Origin: Acanthopleura granulata
Lineage: Eukaryota; Mollusca; Polyplacophora; Chitonida; Chitonidae
NCBI GenBank assembly: GCA_016165875.1
Contig: JABBOT010000002.1
Span: 1,203,540-1,267,539, forward strand
DNA length: 64,000 nucleotides
Direction of reading: 5' to 3'
The translations under genes and the position numbers were made by a program. Below, in pieces: positions 30,800-40,870 of this stretch (positions are counted from its first letter, which is position 1; every line of letters begins with the position of its first letter). The notes below the pieces were generated by a model, which had not been told where the DNA came from, did not search any database, and saw nothing but the letters and a program-made list of their open reading frames with translations.

Positions 30800-31193
30800 C
30801 TGAAAAAAGAATTGGAAAGCGAGAGAGATGCCAGATTTGCTTTATGCCAAAAATACAGAGGGAGGCAACGCAGATGATGGTATTGATACCACGCTACTCA
30901 CGGTAAATATAGGTCAGCGTCGCCGGAGTCGGGGTGTTGTCCACAATTATTGCCGCTCATATAGCTATAGGCATGGAAGGCGCGGCATCACCGACCACGT
31001 TTCTACAGCGCTGATTGACGGTATTCGATTATTACTCGGTGAAGTCGAAAAATACCGGGAAAGGAAACAACAGATTCGAGCCAGTAGAGCACATAACTCG
31101 ATTTCATTAGTTCAGAAAACGAGAGAAGAGTTAGTGCAGACAGGGCGGGACGAAGCTCGTTCATCCCTCATGAAAAAGCTACCCACCAAATAA
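30800..31193 (+). pseudogene. Last Polinton gene, helical with a hydrophobic segment, frameshifted
   Basis: A charged helical start (T-L-K-K-E-L-E-S-E-R-D-A-R-F-A-L-C-Q-K-Y) is followed, in another frame at about 30918-30995, by a hydrophobic Gly/Val/Ile/Ala-rich segment (V-G-V-L-S-T-I-I-A-A-H-I-A-I-G-M). A basic helical C-terminus in the frame of 30828-31193 follows (V-E-K-Y-R-E-R-K-Q-Q-I-R-A) and ends L-P-T-K-stop. Possibly a minor virion or membrane-active protein. Not recognised with confidence. Confidence 0.5.
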
Positions 31194-32450
31194 AGTTTTC
31201 GACAGAGAGGTGGGATACCGGAATCCGATATACTTGTGGTATTATTCGCGATTTGGTTATAAGATGTGTCCACCCCCGTTGTCCGATATACTCATTGTGA
31301 CCTCAATTGGGGTCAAGTGAGGTTTAGCTACATATATTGTGTACAAACTTTACAAACCAGACATATGTAATATCCATACTCAGAAATAAAAAAAAAATGA
31401 TCTAATTCAGTCTGGTAAACCAGACCTCGACTATGAAGTGATTCACTGAAGTGAACAAAATTCAAACTCTACAGGACTCTCTTGCAGGAGTCCTGTAGGG
31501 TTTGAATTTTGTGTGCTTTGTCGCGCCTAATAAAACTTTTCACGGCTAACAAAGCTTGTCCCGCTCTCGCTAGCGGGATGGTTGTCGCTGTGTAGTACAC
31601 ATGCTGAATTCAGTTCGCTTTAGTAAATTTCTGTCTCTAGTGTGATAAGGATATAGAGCTCACTGTAAGCTTTATTTATCTAAGTAAACCAATGTAAGAC
31701 CACTTGGTGACCTCACCACTACACATTATGAATGTGGTCGACTCCCCTTTCTTATACTGCTTGCCAAAAAAATATCCCTGATAAAAAAAAAGGAGAAAAA
31801 AGAATTTCCACTCCTATGATCGAACCACCAACCTGAGCTCCGAGCAAAAGCAAAAGTCTGGTATGCTTGCCCTTTTCCACAGTAGTTACCCCATGGGGTG
31901 GTAATCCGGCTTTACGCTAACGCTGATAAAGAATAACTTGTTAGTTTTTGTCCAGAATGACCATTTTCGCTAAATTCCGCGGATAAAAATATGCTAGTCA
32001 TCCATCCCACAATGCCATGCGGTAGACATGGCGTCAAAAACTGAGAGCTCGGTTCACATTGAAAATCTGTAATATAACCTCCACATGCTTCTATATTTAC
32101 ACCAGCTAGTTGTAGATTGTATTTTATCAATCGTTAGAACTGATGTATACATAATAGAGGAGCGAATATACGGTCAGTATGCTTTACACAGTCCTAGTAC
32201 ACGCATAAATGGGTCAGGAGACTTATATAAACACGTACTATTATCAGCCAATGTTATATATAGGGAACCTGGAAGTATGTGAGTAACTGTACAATACGCG
32301 CCGGTAATGCCGACCGATACAGGGTATAGCTCACTGCCAGCTTTATTTATATGTCAATACAAGGCTGCTATCACTTGTTTTTCACGCCAGCTATGTAGAT
32401 CTCACTATGTCAAGTGGCTCTCACGTGGGGGTCTCGCCAGCTATGTTCAC
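31194..32450. other. Non-coding right arm of the Polinton
   Basis: About 1.25 kb without a credible gene. Holds a strong hairpin (31459-31511), a tRNA-like stretch on the minus strand near 31820-31875 ('ggtggttcgatcat' as B-box-like), and short direct repeats, for example 'agctcactg..agctttattta' at 31657 and 32328. Confidence 0.55.
31459..31511. repeat. Perfect-looking hairpin, 23-bp stem
   Basis: 'aaaattcaaactctacagga'+'ctc' pairs with 'gagtcctgtagggtttgaat'+'ttt' around a 7-base loop 'tcttgca'. Only one position is a G-T wobble. It could be a terminator-like or regulatory hairpin shortly past the last Polinton gene, or a small inverted repeat. Confidence 0.85.
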
Positions 32451-32669
32451 CTGTCGACCTGTGCAATTATCTCTGAATGTGGACCCCCGTTCACGTACAT
32501 AAACAATCGCCAATTATCTGTGTACGCGAACGGGCTCAGGCCTACATTCACAATTGCCAATGATCCGTGTAGCTGAACACCATATGCCTTCCATGCGATA
32601 AGAACTTGGGCTGGGGGTCGGGGAGGGCCCTAGCGGGAAGTGCGCCAGGACCCCCATTCAGAACACTAC
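32451..32669 (-). repeat. Polinton right terminal inverted repeat
   Basis: Reverse complement of 22175-22390; ends ACACTAC. Contains an internal near-duplication of 'gtacgtgaacggg' ('gttcacgtacataaacaatcgccaattatctg' and 'tgtacgcgaacgggctc') which makes it slightly longer than the left copy. Confidence 0.95.
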
Positions 32670-32676
32670 TGTGAAA
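32670..32676. repeat. Candidate Polinton target-site duplication, right (TGTGAAA)
   Basis: Identical to 22168-22174; see there. Confidence 0.75.
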
Positions 32677-33241
32677 AACACTGCAAAAGTTTTCCAGAAC
32701 AATGTGTTGTGGCGGGAGTAAGTTTGTTGATCATTTCATGTTACATATTTACATATATACTTAAGATTCAATCACAATCATACCCGCTTACTACAGTCTT
32801 GGGTGACAAGAGTGCTCCCCGCTGGGAACAATTACGTCACAGGCTAGACAGAATGGTGGCATTTCAGGTTAACCGACGGAGTACGATCAAATGTTAATTT
32901 CCGCTGCCGTAGTAGCTCTTAGAAAAAAATTACTTTACCGAAATAAACCTAACATTGCGCAACCTTTTCGGCAAATTCTGTAAATGAAGAACAATGCAAC
33001 AGAGATTTACGAAGAGTAGGAGGGGGCCTTACCCAAGTCCCGGTCATTACACATGCTGCTTGGATAAAATGATCTTTTCCGGGATCAATTACTCCCTATA
33101 TCAGAGTGTGTAATGTCTTCTTAATATCAACATCGATTTAGGGAATGACGGTTCAGAGAAACACAAATCTTGTTCAGTTACAAGGAATCAGAGCTTCCTT
33201 TCAAGTTAATGTTCAAAATTCTGGGTTTGAATCTGCATCCC
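32677..33241. other. No gene seen
   Basis: Host flank between the Polinton and the large duplication. Confidence 0.4.
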
Positions 33242-34600
33242 CTACTTCATCCCATCTGATGTGATCACATAATGATCCCTGTCCCTTCAGTAATTGAAAG
33301 AGGGAATAGTGCAAAGGTTTCCCATTGACGAAGACACCGCCCCATTCCTTCAATCAACACAAAATGGCTGTCAATTTGTGTGTTCTGAAGAGGTCAAATC
33401 GTGCCTGAGTTGTGGGGACTGCTGAGCCATTCTTTGGGATAATATCGGAAAATTGTACTTAGACTTTGGCTGATTGTTTTGCACTCCCACGCTAGAAGCA
33501 TTCTTCGAGTAAACATCGCCGATCGAAAGCTCTACATAGCAAATCCACACAAAACCAACGGTTTGTGCGACAAAGAAAGTCGTTTTCTACCAGACCTAAA
33601 TAAATGCGAAGTGTTACTGAACACATGGTTGTTGATAAAGGTTTGCACTTAATAGTCCCTTTGGCTGTATATATGACATTAGCATAATCTATTGCCTGAA
33701 ACCCTGTCTTATTTGGAACCTCTGTAACGAAAAGGTCACGAAGTTCCATCACCTTTCTTACCAGAAAAGCTTACATACTTCCGTTTATTTGCATCTCTAA
33801 CTGATTTCCCAAGAATATTTGTTGTATGAAGGCTGTTGTGCCTGTGTCTGGAGCGAACAGGAAAGGGTCTGGAGGAACACGTGCAAGTCATAACGAAGCT
33901 TTTGAGGAATTGCCTCTCTCGCCTTGGATTGCAATATGTGGTCATTGGTAGAAAAAGGGGGGAGAGACACACATGCTATGATGTTTTTTCCCCAAAGAAG
34001 GCCTTGAGACAATTCAACATGAGATAAAGCTTCCAAAAGAAGTCACAACCGGGAAAAACACTCAAAATGAGAAATCTCGGGAAGCCTCCAAGTCAACTTC
34101 ATAGAGGTAATCCAAGCAGAATCCATTTTCATTGAACCTTTCCACATATCCCAGTTATTACAGCAGTCTGTTGAACTTGTCGTTTATCTGTTTTATCTCA
34201 GCGACCCGGACAAATCATTGATTCACTGGAGATCCCCACTTAGGAACCTCATCTCGCCGCCAAACCCTCTGCGGACTGACCTCTCATCCCTCGACACTGA
34301 TACCGCAGGAGTAATTCCTGGGCCTGACGACAATCACTTAACGGGAACATTCTTCATAATGGCCCCTCTTCCGCTGAATTACACAGGCATATTTTCGCTA
34401 CATGAGGTCTATGGCATTTTATTCTTGACAATCAAATTGTGATCAATGAGCTCGTTTAAAATGTTTCCTTGGTAGTTTTCCTGTCAAAACCTTACAATTA
34501 TTCAGTCCTACAAATATTTTATGATTTTTCCCAAGCTGTCAAGTATGAACTTTGCTGGGAACAGTTTCATTTAATGAAAGGAAACGTGTTGCTATCAAGT
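33242..34600 (+). repeat. Large duplication copy A, block 1
   Basis: Same-strand match to 47088-48345. Anchors: 'gatgtgatcacataatgatccctg', 'aatagtgcaaaggtttccc', 'gttgtggggac', 'gcagaatccattttca', 'gtaattcctgggcctgacgacaatca' and 'atttaatgaaaggaaac'. Divergence is perhaps 20-25% by eye, with many indels. It includes a stretch with a possible vestigial coding frame (34071-34442). Confidence 0.85.
34071..34442 (+). pseudogene. Vestigial or exonic coding stretch in duplication block 1
   Basis: The + strand is open for 123 codons without an early ATG. Two pieces are shared with copy B: A-E-S-I-F-x-E-P-F near 34120 and D-T-A-G-V-I-P-G-P-D-D-N-H near 34300. In the second piece four of the first five base differences are synonymous. 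On the minus strand the same DNA reads L-G-Y-V-E-R-F-x-E-N-G-F-C-L-D in both copies, again with mostly third-position changes, so the strand cannot be decided. Copy B has stops and a 29-base length difference, and both copies have stops on the minus strand. A decayed exon is the simplest reading. No family recognised. Confidence 0.25.
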
Positions 34601-34879
34601 AAAGATAATCTAGACACAATGTAGGAATGATATAAAACAGTGATATATAATAAGAACGCAATAAGAATACTGGGGTTGTCTAATGTGTCGCAATTGCTGC
34701 ACTGGATTGGCCAGTGGTAAAGCGCTCAAATTCCTTGACCAACGTGGCCGTGCTTAAATGCCCAGTGTGGTTGAGTTCACATAGTTGCTCCATCCGCAAA
34801 ACCGCCTTGCGATTAACGTATAGGTGAAACAACCTTGAGTACGGGTTTCAAATCAGACCAAAGAAATAAATTAGCCACA
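34601..34879. other. Spacer with a possible degraded SINE
   Basis: 34705-34870 has a tRNA-like start ('ggccagtggtaaagcgctc') and an end ('ataggtgaaacaaccttgagtacgggt..aaatca') that recall the SINE 3' part, but the centre does not match. Confidence 0.3.
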
Positions 34880-35600
34880 CAATAAATCAATGAATGACCT
34901 TCTAAATGCACCTGTCCTGAACATAACAGGGTCAAACCTGCATTATTTATTCCGATCCTTTGTAAAAAAAAAAAAAGCAATCAGCAGGCCTGAATAAGTA
35001 ATATGTAAGGAAATTGCAAGTAGACGGCCTGTTTTGTCCTTCGGCCTGTCCGTCACTGTAATGTTCGATGGGAGAATGCTTATAAAACAGCTTTAAGAAT
35101 AAAAAAAAAAGGCTCATAGTCACTTGAATCCTCACCATTGAAGCATTTAATAAAAATGTTACGCAAGGAAAACAATGAGACATGACTGTATTTCAATCAT
35201 GCTATGTACTCTGTCAGTGTTTTGGGCAACGTGTCAGTGTCTCTCAAGTCAGATCATTTAGCCGCCGACTCACATGCTAACTGAAGGCTTCCCAACTGAT
35301 AGTTGTAAACAGTAAGAGTGAGCTGCGTGACAGGCAAATGTCAGAAATGTCACAACATTGTCAGCAGGGAAAAGATGACCGGATGAAGCAGGATTATTTA
35401 AAGACTTGTATTTCCTTTTGTCTTCAGAATGGCCATTAATCAATCAGAATGTTTAGTCTTGGTGTTTAAACAAATGTCATGGAGAAAAAACATTAAAGGC
35501 TCGTTTGATGAATGTATGGTTTATTTTCATGATCTTTGTGACCTATAAATTGGATATTATCGCTGGAGTATAATAGTGTGTTTCAGTTGTTTCAAGTGGA
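34880..35600 (+). repeat. Large duplication copy A, block 2
   Basis: Matches 49425-50125: 'gaccttctaaatgcacctg.cctgaac', 'aaacctgcat', 'attaatcaatcagaa.gtttag', 'caa.gtggatc'. Lower identity than block 1. Confidence 0.7.
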
Positions 35601-36839
35601 TCATGTGGGATTTTTCAAATGTGCGTAGGTTTGCTTCTGGTCAGTTCTGATTCGCGGAACAAACCCATATTCGAGGTTAGCAAAACTGACATCACATGTT
35701 AAATCCATCTACAGGCATGCCTTAAACTTTGTAATATTAACCTGCATGAATCCAGTCAAATTAAGAGATAAATCGAAGGATTTATGCCTTAAGAGAAAAT
35801 TCATGCCAGGTCAGCATCGTCGAAAAACGTTTCTGATTTGATTTTTTTTTTGATTCTCCACTTTCTTTGGCAATTCTTTCAAGTGTGGTTTCACGGAACG
35901 GCATTTTACTTGATGTTGAAAAATTTCGTTTACTTCCAAATGTAGGGGTTTCCCCAAGGCAAAAGTATTTATGTCAGTACATTACAACACCAATACAACT
36001 CAGAGCTTTATGTACTAAGAAAAAATCAAATATGCAAGGCAATGTTTTACACATTTTACTTTATACCTATTGGATATTTAGAGCAGTAAGGAATAGGCCG
36101 CTTTGCATTAAATTTTAAACTGTGTTTTGCTCACGTAACATACCTTGTGTGGAAATGTGCAGAAGAATATATACTCTCTGCTAGTTAAAAGCTTTGAAAA
36201 GGATACATCCAAATCAACAAAGCTTCAAGACGTCACTGAAAAACATAAATATGACAGATGCATTTTGTTAGTGAAAGTTTGATATCCTACCTTCATAGTT
36301 AGGTCTGCTTATTGCAGTCCTGCTTCACACAAGCTACGTGTATTAAGGAGAAAAGATCATGCGGACGATATTTATATAGCAAAAAAAATCACTTTTCAGG
36401 TTGAACACATTCTCAGTTCAAAGAAGAAAACCTAAGAATATGGTTAACTTGTGTTTAAATTTATAATTGGTATAGGCACTAAATTACGAACTGATACATT
36501 TCACTCCTCGTGGAGAAGTTTGGATTCAAATGTCACCGGATAAGTCGGCTAAATTGCGATACATATTAGTATGTAGAACAAAGATATATATAAAAGTATA
36601 ACTATATATATATATAAAGTATAACTTTTCAACATTTTGTTACCTATATATAGTTTTATTTAGTGTATATATTCTATTCTCGTCTTTCATTAAAACAATA
36701 TATAAAATACCCCAAGCTTAGGCTCTTTTAAATAGAGGCAATAAATATAACTGAAGTAGGGGTTTACAAAATGCTGACAGATTTTGTGCCTATCTTTAAA
36801 CCACATTGTAACCAGATGAGCAAATCACACTTTCCCAAT
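35601..36839. other. Within duplication copy A, no gene seen
   Basis: AT-rich; contains (TA)n-rich DNA at about 36585-36660. No supported gene. Confidence 0.4.
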
Positions 36840-37290
36840 TAATAGAACCCTATTATTTTTTTTCGGAAAGAAAAATGTTGACAAATCCTATCAGTAAATT
36901 CACTGTGAAGGAGGAAGCATTCCCTCAATCCCATTCATCTGTGAAGATTCTCCAGGGATGGCTGAAAGGTCTTTGTCGTGAGATGATGGCACATAACATT
37001 CACTGCTAAACATGCCAGGAATATGATACAAAAACCATCATGGAACAAAGAATAATAAATTATAATTTTAATGCTGACATTTAAAATCCCTGTCTCTTTT
37101 AGGAATGGTCTGTGTGTTTTTATGGGAATTTGTCTCTGGGGTACACAGACCCATCAGTAGACAAAAGGATCTCAGAGGAAATCAAAAGAATTTTCAGACG
37201 AAATCGACTTGCCAAGCCCAATGCCTGTAGTTTATTTCTTCCCGATCGGTTAGAAGAACGTGAATGTATTAGAGCCCTTCCAAATTTTTT
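36840..37290 (+). repeat. Large duplication copy A, block 3
   Basis: Matches 54060-54475: 'gacaaatcctatc.gt', 'ctcaatcccattc', 'aaaaccatcatgga' against 'aaaatccatcatga', 'agccca.tgcctg.agtttatt'. A run-rich end (T8-T9) near 37300 has no gene. Confidence 0.7.
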
Positions 37291-37494
37291 TTGGCCTTTG
37301 CTTTTTTTTTAAATTCCCTTTGATTTAGACGCCCCTTTCAGTGGTTTTTCTAGGGAAACAACACACACATGTAACTACAACGATATGTTAGGGAGACAAT
37401 AATGATAAGGTTATCTGTTTTGTTTTTTTTAATCTGGTGTTATTTTCTCGGATATTAGGTAAAATTATTAACTTTCAGCTATAGCCTAATACTT

Positions 37495-37640
37495 TCCCGA
37501 CGTCACACGTTTCCGACCAAGAGACAGGACACTTACTTCGACGTAAGCCAGATGCTGAGCGGCTCGTCAAGGCCCAGAATGACATAAACATTCTCACAAT
37601 CGACCATAAAGTACGCTTTTGAGCTTTGGATTAGATTAGC
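37495..37640 (+). repeat. Large duplication copy A, block 4
   Basis: Matches 56590-56745: 'gacgtcacacgttttc.gac', 'cgacgtaa', 'caaggc.cagaatgacataaacatcct' (reading 'attct' here), and 'aaagtacgcttt'. Confidence 0.7.
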
Positions 37641-38899
37641 ATAAAGTATATTGTTGACAAACTTTCTCAGTAAGGCGACAGTTAGCCAAACATGGCCCCA
37701 CTACGTATATGGTTTACAAAACATCACACCGGCAAAACAGCCACTACATTGACTTTACTGACTTTAGCAATTATTAGCACATAACAAACCCACAAGCTTG
37801 ATTAGAGTATTTATTTTAGTTTTCGGACAATAGCTGGAAGGTGACAGCTTGTATGCATCCTGTTTAAACTTTCTAAGCAGTTTTCCTAATCATTAGCAGG
37901 CCTGAGGATAACCGTACTTATGTTTTTAGTGAAGGACGATTGCCTACTGTGAAATAAACCTGCCGGTTTCTTTCAATCAAGATTTGGTTTGAGTTGTTGC
38001 TGACACTTCGTTTTATTTATAATGAGACAATGCAAACTTTTCATTCACCGGAAGCAGGGCTTGCTCAGCAGGAGTCTCCAATATCCTCATCCAGTCTCAC
38101 GGCTGAATATGGGAGATTCACGTTTCTTTAGTAAACCTCAAGCCATGATATCTCCAAAATTGGACAAACATTCACATTACACGGAAAAGAATACAGCACA
38201 GGACACTTGATATCGGCCAGTACAAGATCCACACAAATGCCGGGAGCTTGTCATGCCTGTAAGCACATACAGTATGGGTTTCTAACATACATTTCTACAC
38301 ATATCTAGGCTTACATGCCGGGAGTAGGCTCGGGTATATTGCACAACGAAGTTGAGACGTATCACTATGCGGTAGCCAACCGATATTTGCTTCTTATACA
38401 CCAAATGGGCAAACGAAGAGTGTAGTCGTTCGCTTTCCTCCAGGAAAACAACCCAAACGAGTGCAAACGGTTTAGGGAACGGTCCCTTCAGTGACCAAGC
38501 CTCAGTTGAACAATGGGAAGTAGCCTGCAGCTTCGTACAAAACAATGCACACATCCTGTTTAAAAACTGCAGTTATCACAGTGTATGCGCAGTGAATGAA
38601 GCCATTATTTCTTAACTTTATCGTAAAAACATGAAACCTAGTACATTTTTACGTTATGTCCTTGCGGACTTTTTCATGTATAGATTCATTTCGAAAACAG
38701 TCTCTTTCGACCATAATTATACAGTTATGTACATTCTTCGTTATTTCTGTTCGCTGACGGGACTTGATGACAAATACACACTCTACACCCATGGGTTGAT
38801 GGTCCAAATCTAATATGATGCCATTTACACAGGCGATTTCTCCTTGTGTCAGATTTTGATTTCAAACGGATTAACAACGCACAGGGCAGATGTACCACC
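37641..38899. other. Within duplication copy A, no gene seen
   Basis: Short frames only. Confidence 0.4.
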
Positions 38900-39270
38900 G
38901 CTGTTGTTACGAGAGCATCGTTTCGTCGAAATAATACATTAATCCGAAAACATGTTGTCCCCTGAGGAAGAACGTCCTCGTTGGCCTTGCGTCAGACTTG
39001 GCCGGCATTAGATTTCCTGGCCATGAGGATAAGACGTGGACGTCACAATAAATGAACACGATGAACACTATAAAGGGCAAATTTAACAGACATGTCAGCA
39101 AAGACTTGGAAGTTTTTTCTGCCAACTGAATCCCATCGAGAGACGCATCGTGACCAAAACCTGCCAAGAACCTTTCACAAGCAACACTCCCTGACATCTT
39201 TTTTGGATTGTTCCTTTGAAGCCTAAAGTATTAAAATTTTTGGCCGGGGTCTCAATGTCACATGTTGACA
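38900..39270 (+). repeat. Large duplication copy A, block 5
   Basis: Best conserved with 57950-58320: 'gaggataagacgtggacgtcaca.taa', 'gggcaaatttaacagacatgtcag' and 'aagttttttct' are almost unchanged. Minus-strand frames starting from equivalent ATGs (39197 and 58239) share F-x-Y-C-D-V-H-V-L-S-S, but an indel separates the frames. Confidence 0.85.
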
Positions 39271-40197
39271 ATAAGTGTGTTGCTGCTAATAATCGTCTGC
39301 GCAATGAGATGGTAGATGTTGGGTTTTGAAGCCTAATAAAATAACAAAATACTCTAATGTTCTTTAGAGTACTTTTTAACATCTTTCAACATATGGTTAT
39401 TAAAATATATCCATCTGATTTAGGTTGGCTCATTTCACGTCTGTTAAATTGTTAAATAGTTTGTGGTGTTTGTGAGGCCCTATGAAAAGGCGGAAATGCT
39501 GGTATGTCTATTTACTGTAACACCAATAAGCACACAATGGTCGGCTATCACGCTATACTGGTCATGGGCAATAAATTCCTCTATGTGTCTGACGGATGTA
39601 TTATATCGGAGCATCCTTATCTTAGTTGTTTTTGGAACATCACATTATGAATGTAATGATCAACGGTATAGGTATGCTTTAAATTCCCTTGTTTACAAAA
39701 TATCTGTTTCACATTCTCCCTTTAGTTACACTTCCTTTATATATATATAAACAACTAAAATCTTCTGTGCCGTTAGACTAAGCTGCTGTTTTATTATCAG
39801 ACATCTGATTAAAGATCTGTCAATAAAATATTTATCGGCGCAAATCCAAGGTACATTCAAAGTCCCCTACATCGTGCCTATGGTTTATATCACAATAAAT
39901 GTTATGTCATGAGAATTTTGATTTGATCTGATATTCGATCCATAAAACAGCTTCTCCAGCCAAAGTGTACATTATCGTTGTCAGCCCAGGCTAAATAGCG
40001 TGCAACCTTTCATTCAGAATAGACGCAACGGTGTCACATAGATGAATTTTACGGACAGGTTACACGTTCGAAATAATACACAGCACCGGTATTACGAGGC
40101 ATAATAGACACAACTGTTTTATATAGCTGTTCATGAGGTATTGTTGTGCAATACTGATGTGCAATACTGATGTGCAGATGTGGCAGTAGTGGCGGTA
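39271..40197. other. Within duplication copy A, no gene seen
   Basis: A weak further match lies at 39980-40030 against 59205-59255 ('ggctaaata'). No gene. Confidence 0.4.
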
Positions 40198-40378
40198 TTA
40201 TTTATTGGAATTTTAGGCCGTGCTCGAAAATATTTCACTTATATGACGGCGGTCAGTCGTGGAAGTAAACTGGGTAGAGCCCGGGGGAAACCCACGATCA
40301 TTCCTTGGCTGTTGCCAGGCCTTCCCACTGACGGCCAGAGAGGAAGCCAACATGAGCTGGACTTGAAATCACAGCGAT
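40198..40378 (-). mobile_element. SINE, truncated, reverse orientation
   Basis: 'tttattggaattttaggccgtgctcgaaaatatttcac' to the B-box region 'gagctggacttgaaatcac'. The tail is short and the head missing. Copy B has no SINE at the matching place, so it inserted after the duplication. Confidence 0.85.
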
Positions 40379-40554
40379 AGTATTGATGAGAGGCCCATAA
40401 CTAATTGCGTTCCTTGGTCACGGATGTCTGTCGAAAGTCTTACATGTATCCAGTCTCTCAGAAGGTTTAAAGTAATGTATAGCGCCAGGTGTACCAACCT
40501 CCTCCAAAGTCCACCGAATATAAGTTAAAATTTAATATTAGCTTGATTTATTTT

Positions 40555-40870
40555 TTCAATTTGTGTTCTTTCCTATGTCCAGCTGGACATTAATAATTGA
40601 AAATTGCTACAGAAAAGTGTATGCTACTGTATAATCCTGACAGGCACATCCTGATGAACCTGCCAATGAAATCCATGCTGATGAATGACTACTTCTGCGA
40701 CTAATCCGAATCAACGTGGAAAAATTGGCAAGGTGTTGTTTTGTTTTGTGAAATCTTCTAAAGACGTAGATCTTGGTGATTTTGACATTAAGGCGAACAT
40801 TGGGAACATAACTCGACTGACCTGAATTACGACAGCTGTGGATTCCATCAGTACTGTAGACATACGAGTT
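40555..40870 (+). repeat. Large duplication copy A, block 6
   Basis: Matches 60930-61190: 'ggacattaataattgaaaatt', 'cacatc..gaacctgccaatgaaatccatgct' against 'cacatggacttgccaaagaaatccgtgct', and 'acagctgtggat' against 'acagcggtggat'. Confidence 0.75.

Larger units (their letters stand above)
22175..32669. mobile_element. Polinton/Maverick DNA transposon, complete ends, mutated genes
   Basis: 10,495 bp between matching terminal inverted repeats of about 216 bp, flanked by TGTGAAA on both sides. It carries remnants of the hallmark Polinton set: protein-primed family-B DNA polymerase, retroviral-type integrase and a capsid gene, plus small genes usual in this family. The interior is clearly richer in G and C than its flanks. 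Typical autonomous elements are about 15-20 kb, and the shortfall is explained at least partly by a deletion inside the polymerase. Packaging ATPase and cysteine protease genes were not recognised. Frameshifts and stops affect nearly every gene, so the copy is inferred to be inactive. Confidence 0.95.

Noticed and set aside
31815..31880. Possible tRNA gene on the minus strand
   Set aside because: A B-box-like 'ggttcgatc' is present, but no acceptor stem or anticodon arm could be folded by eye.
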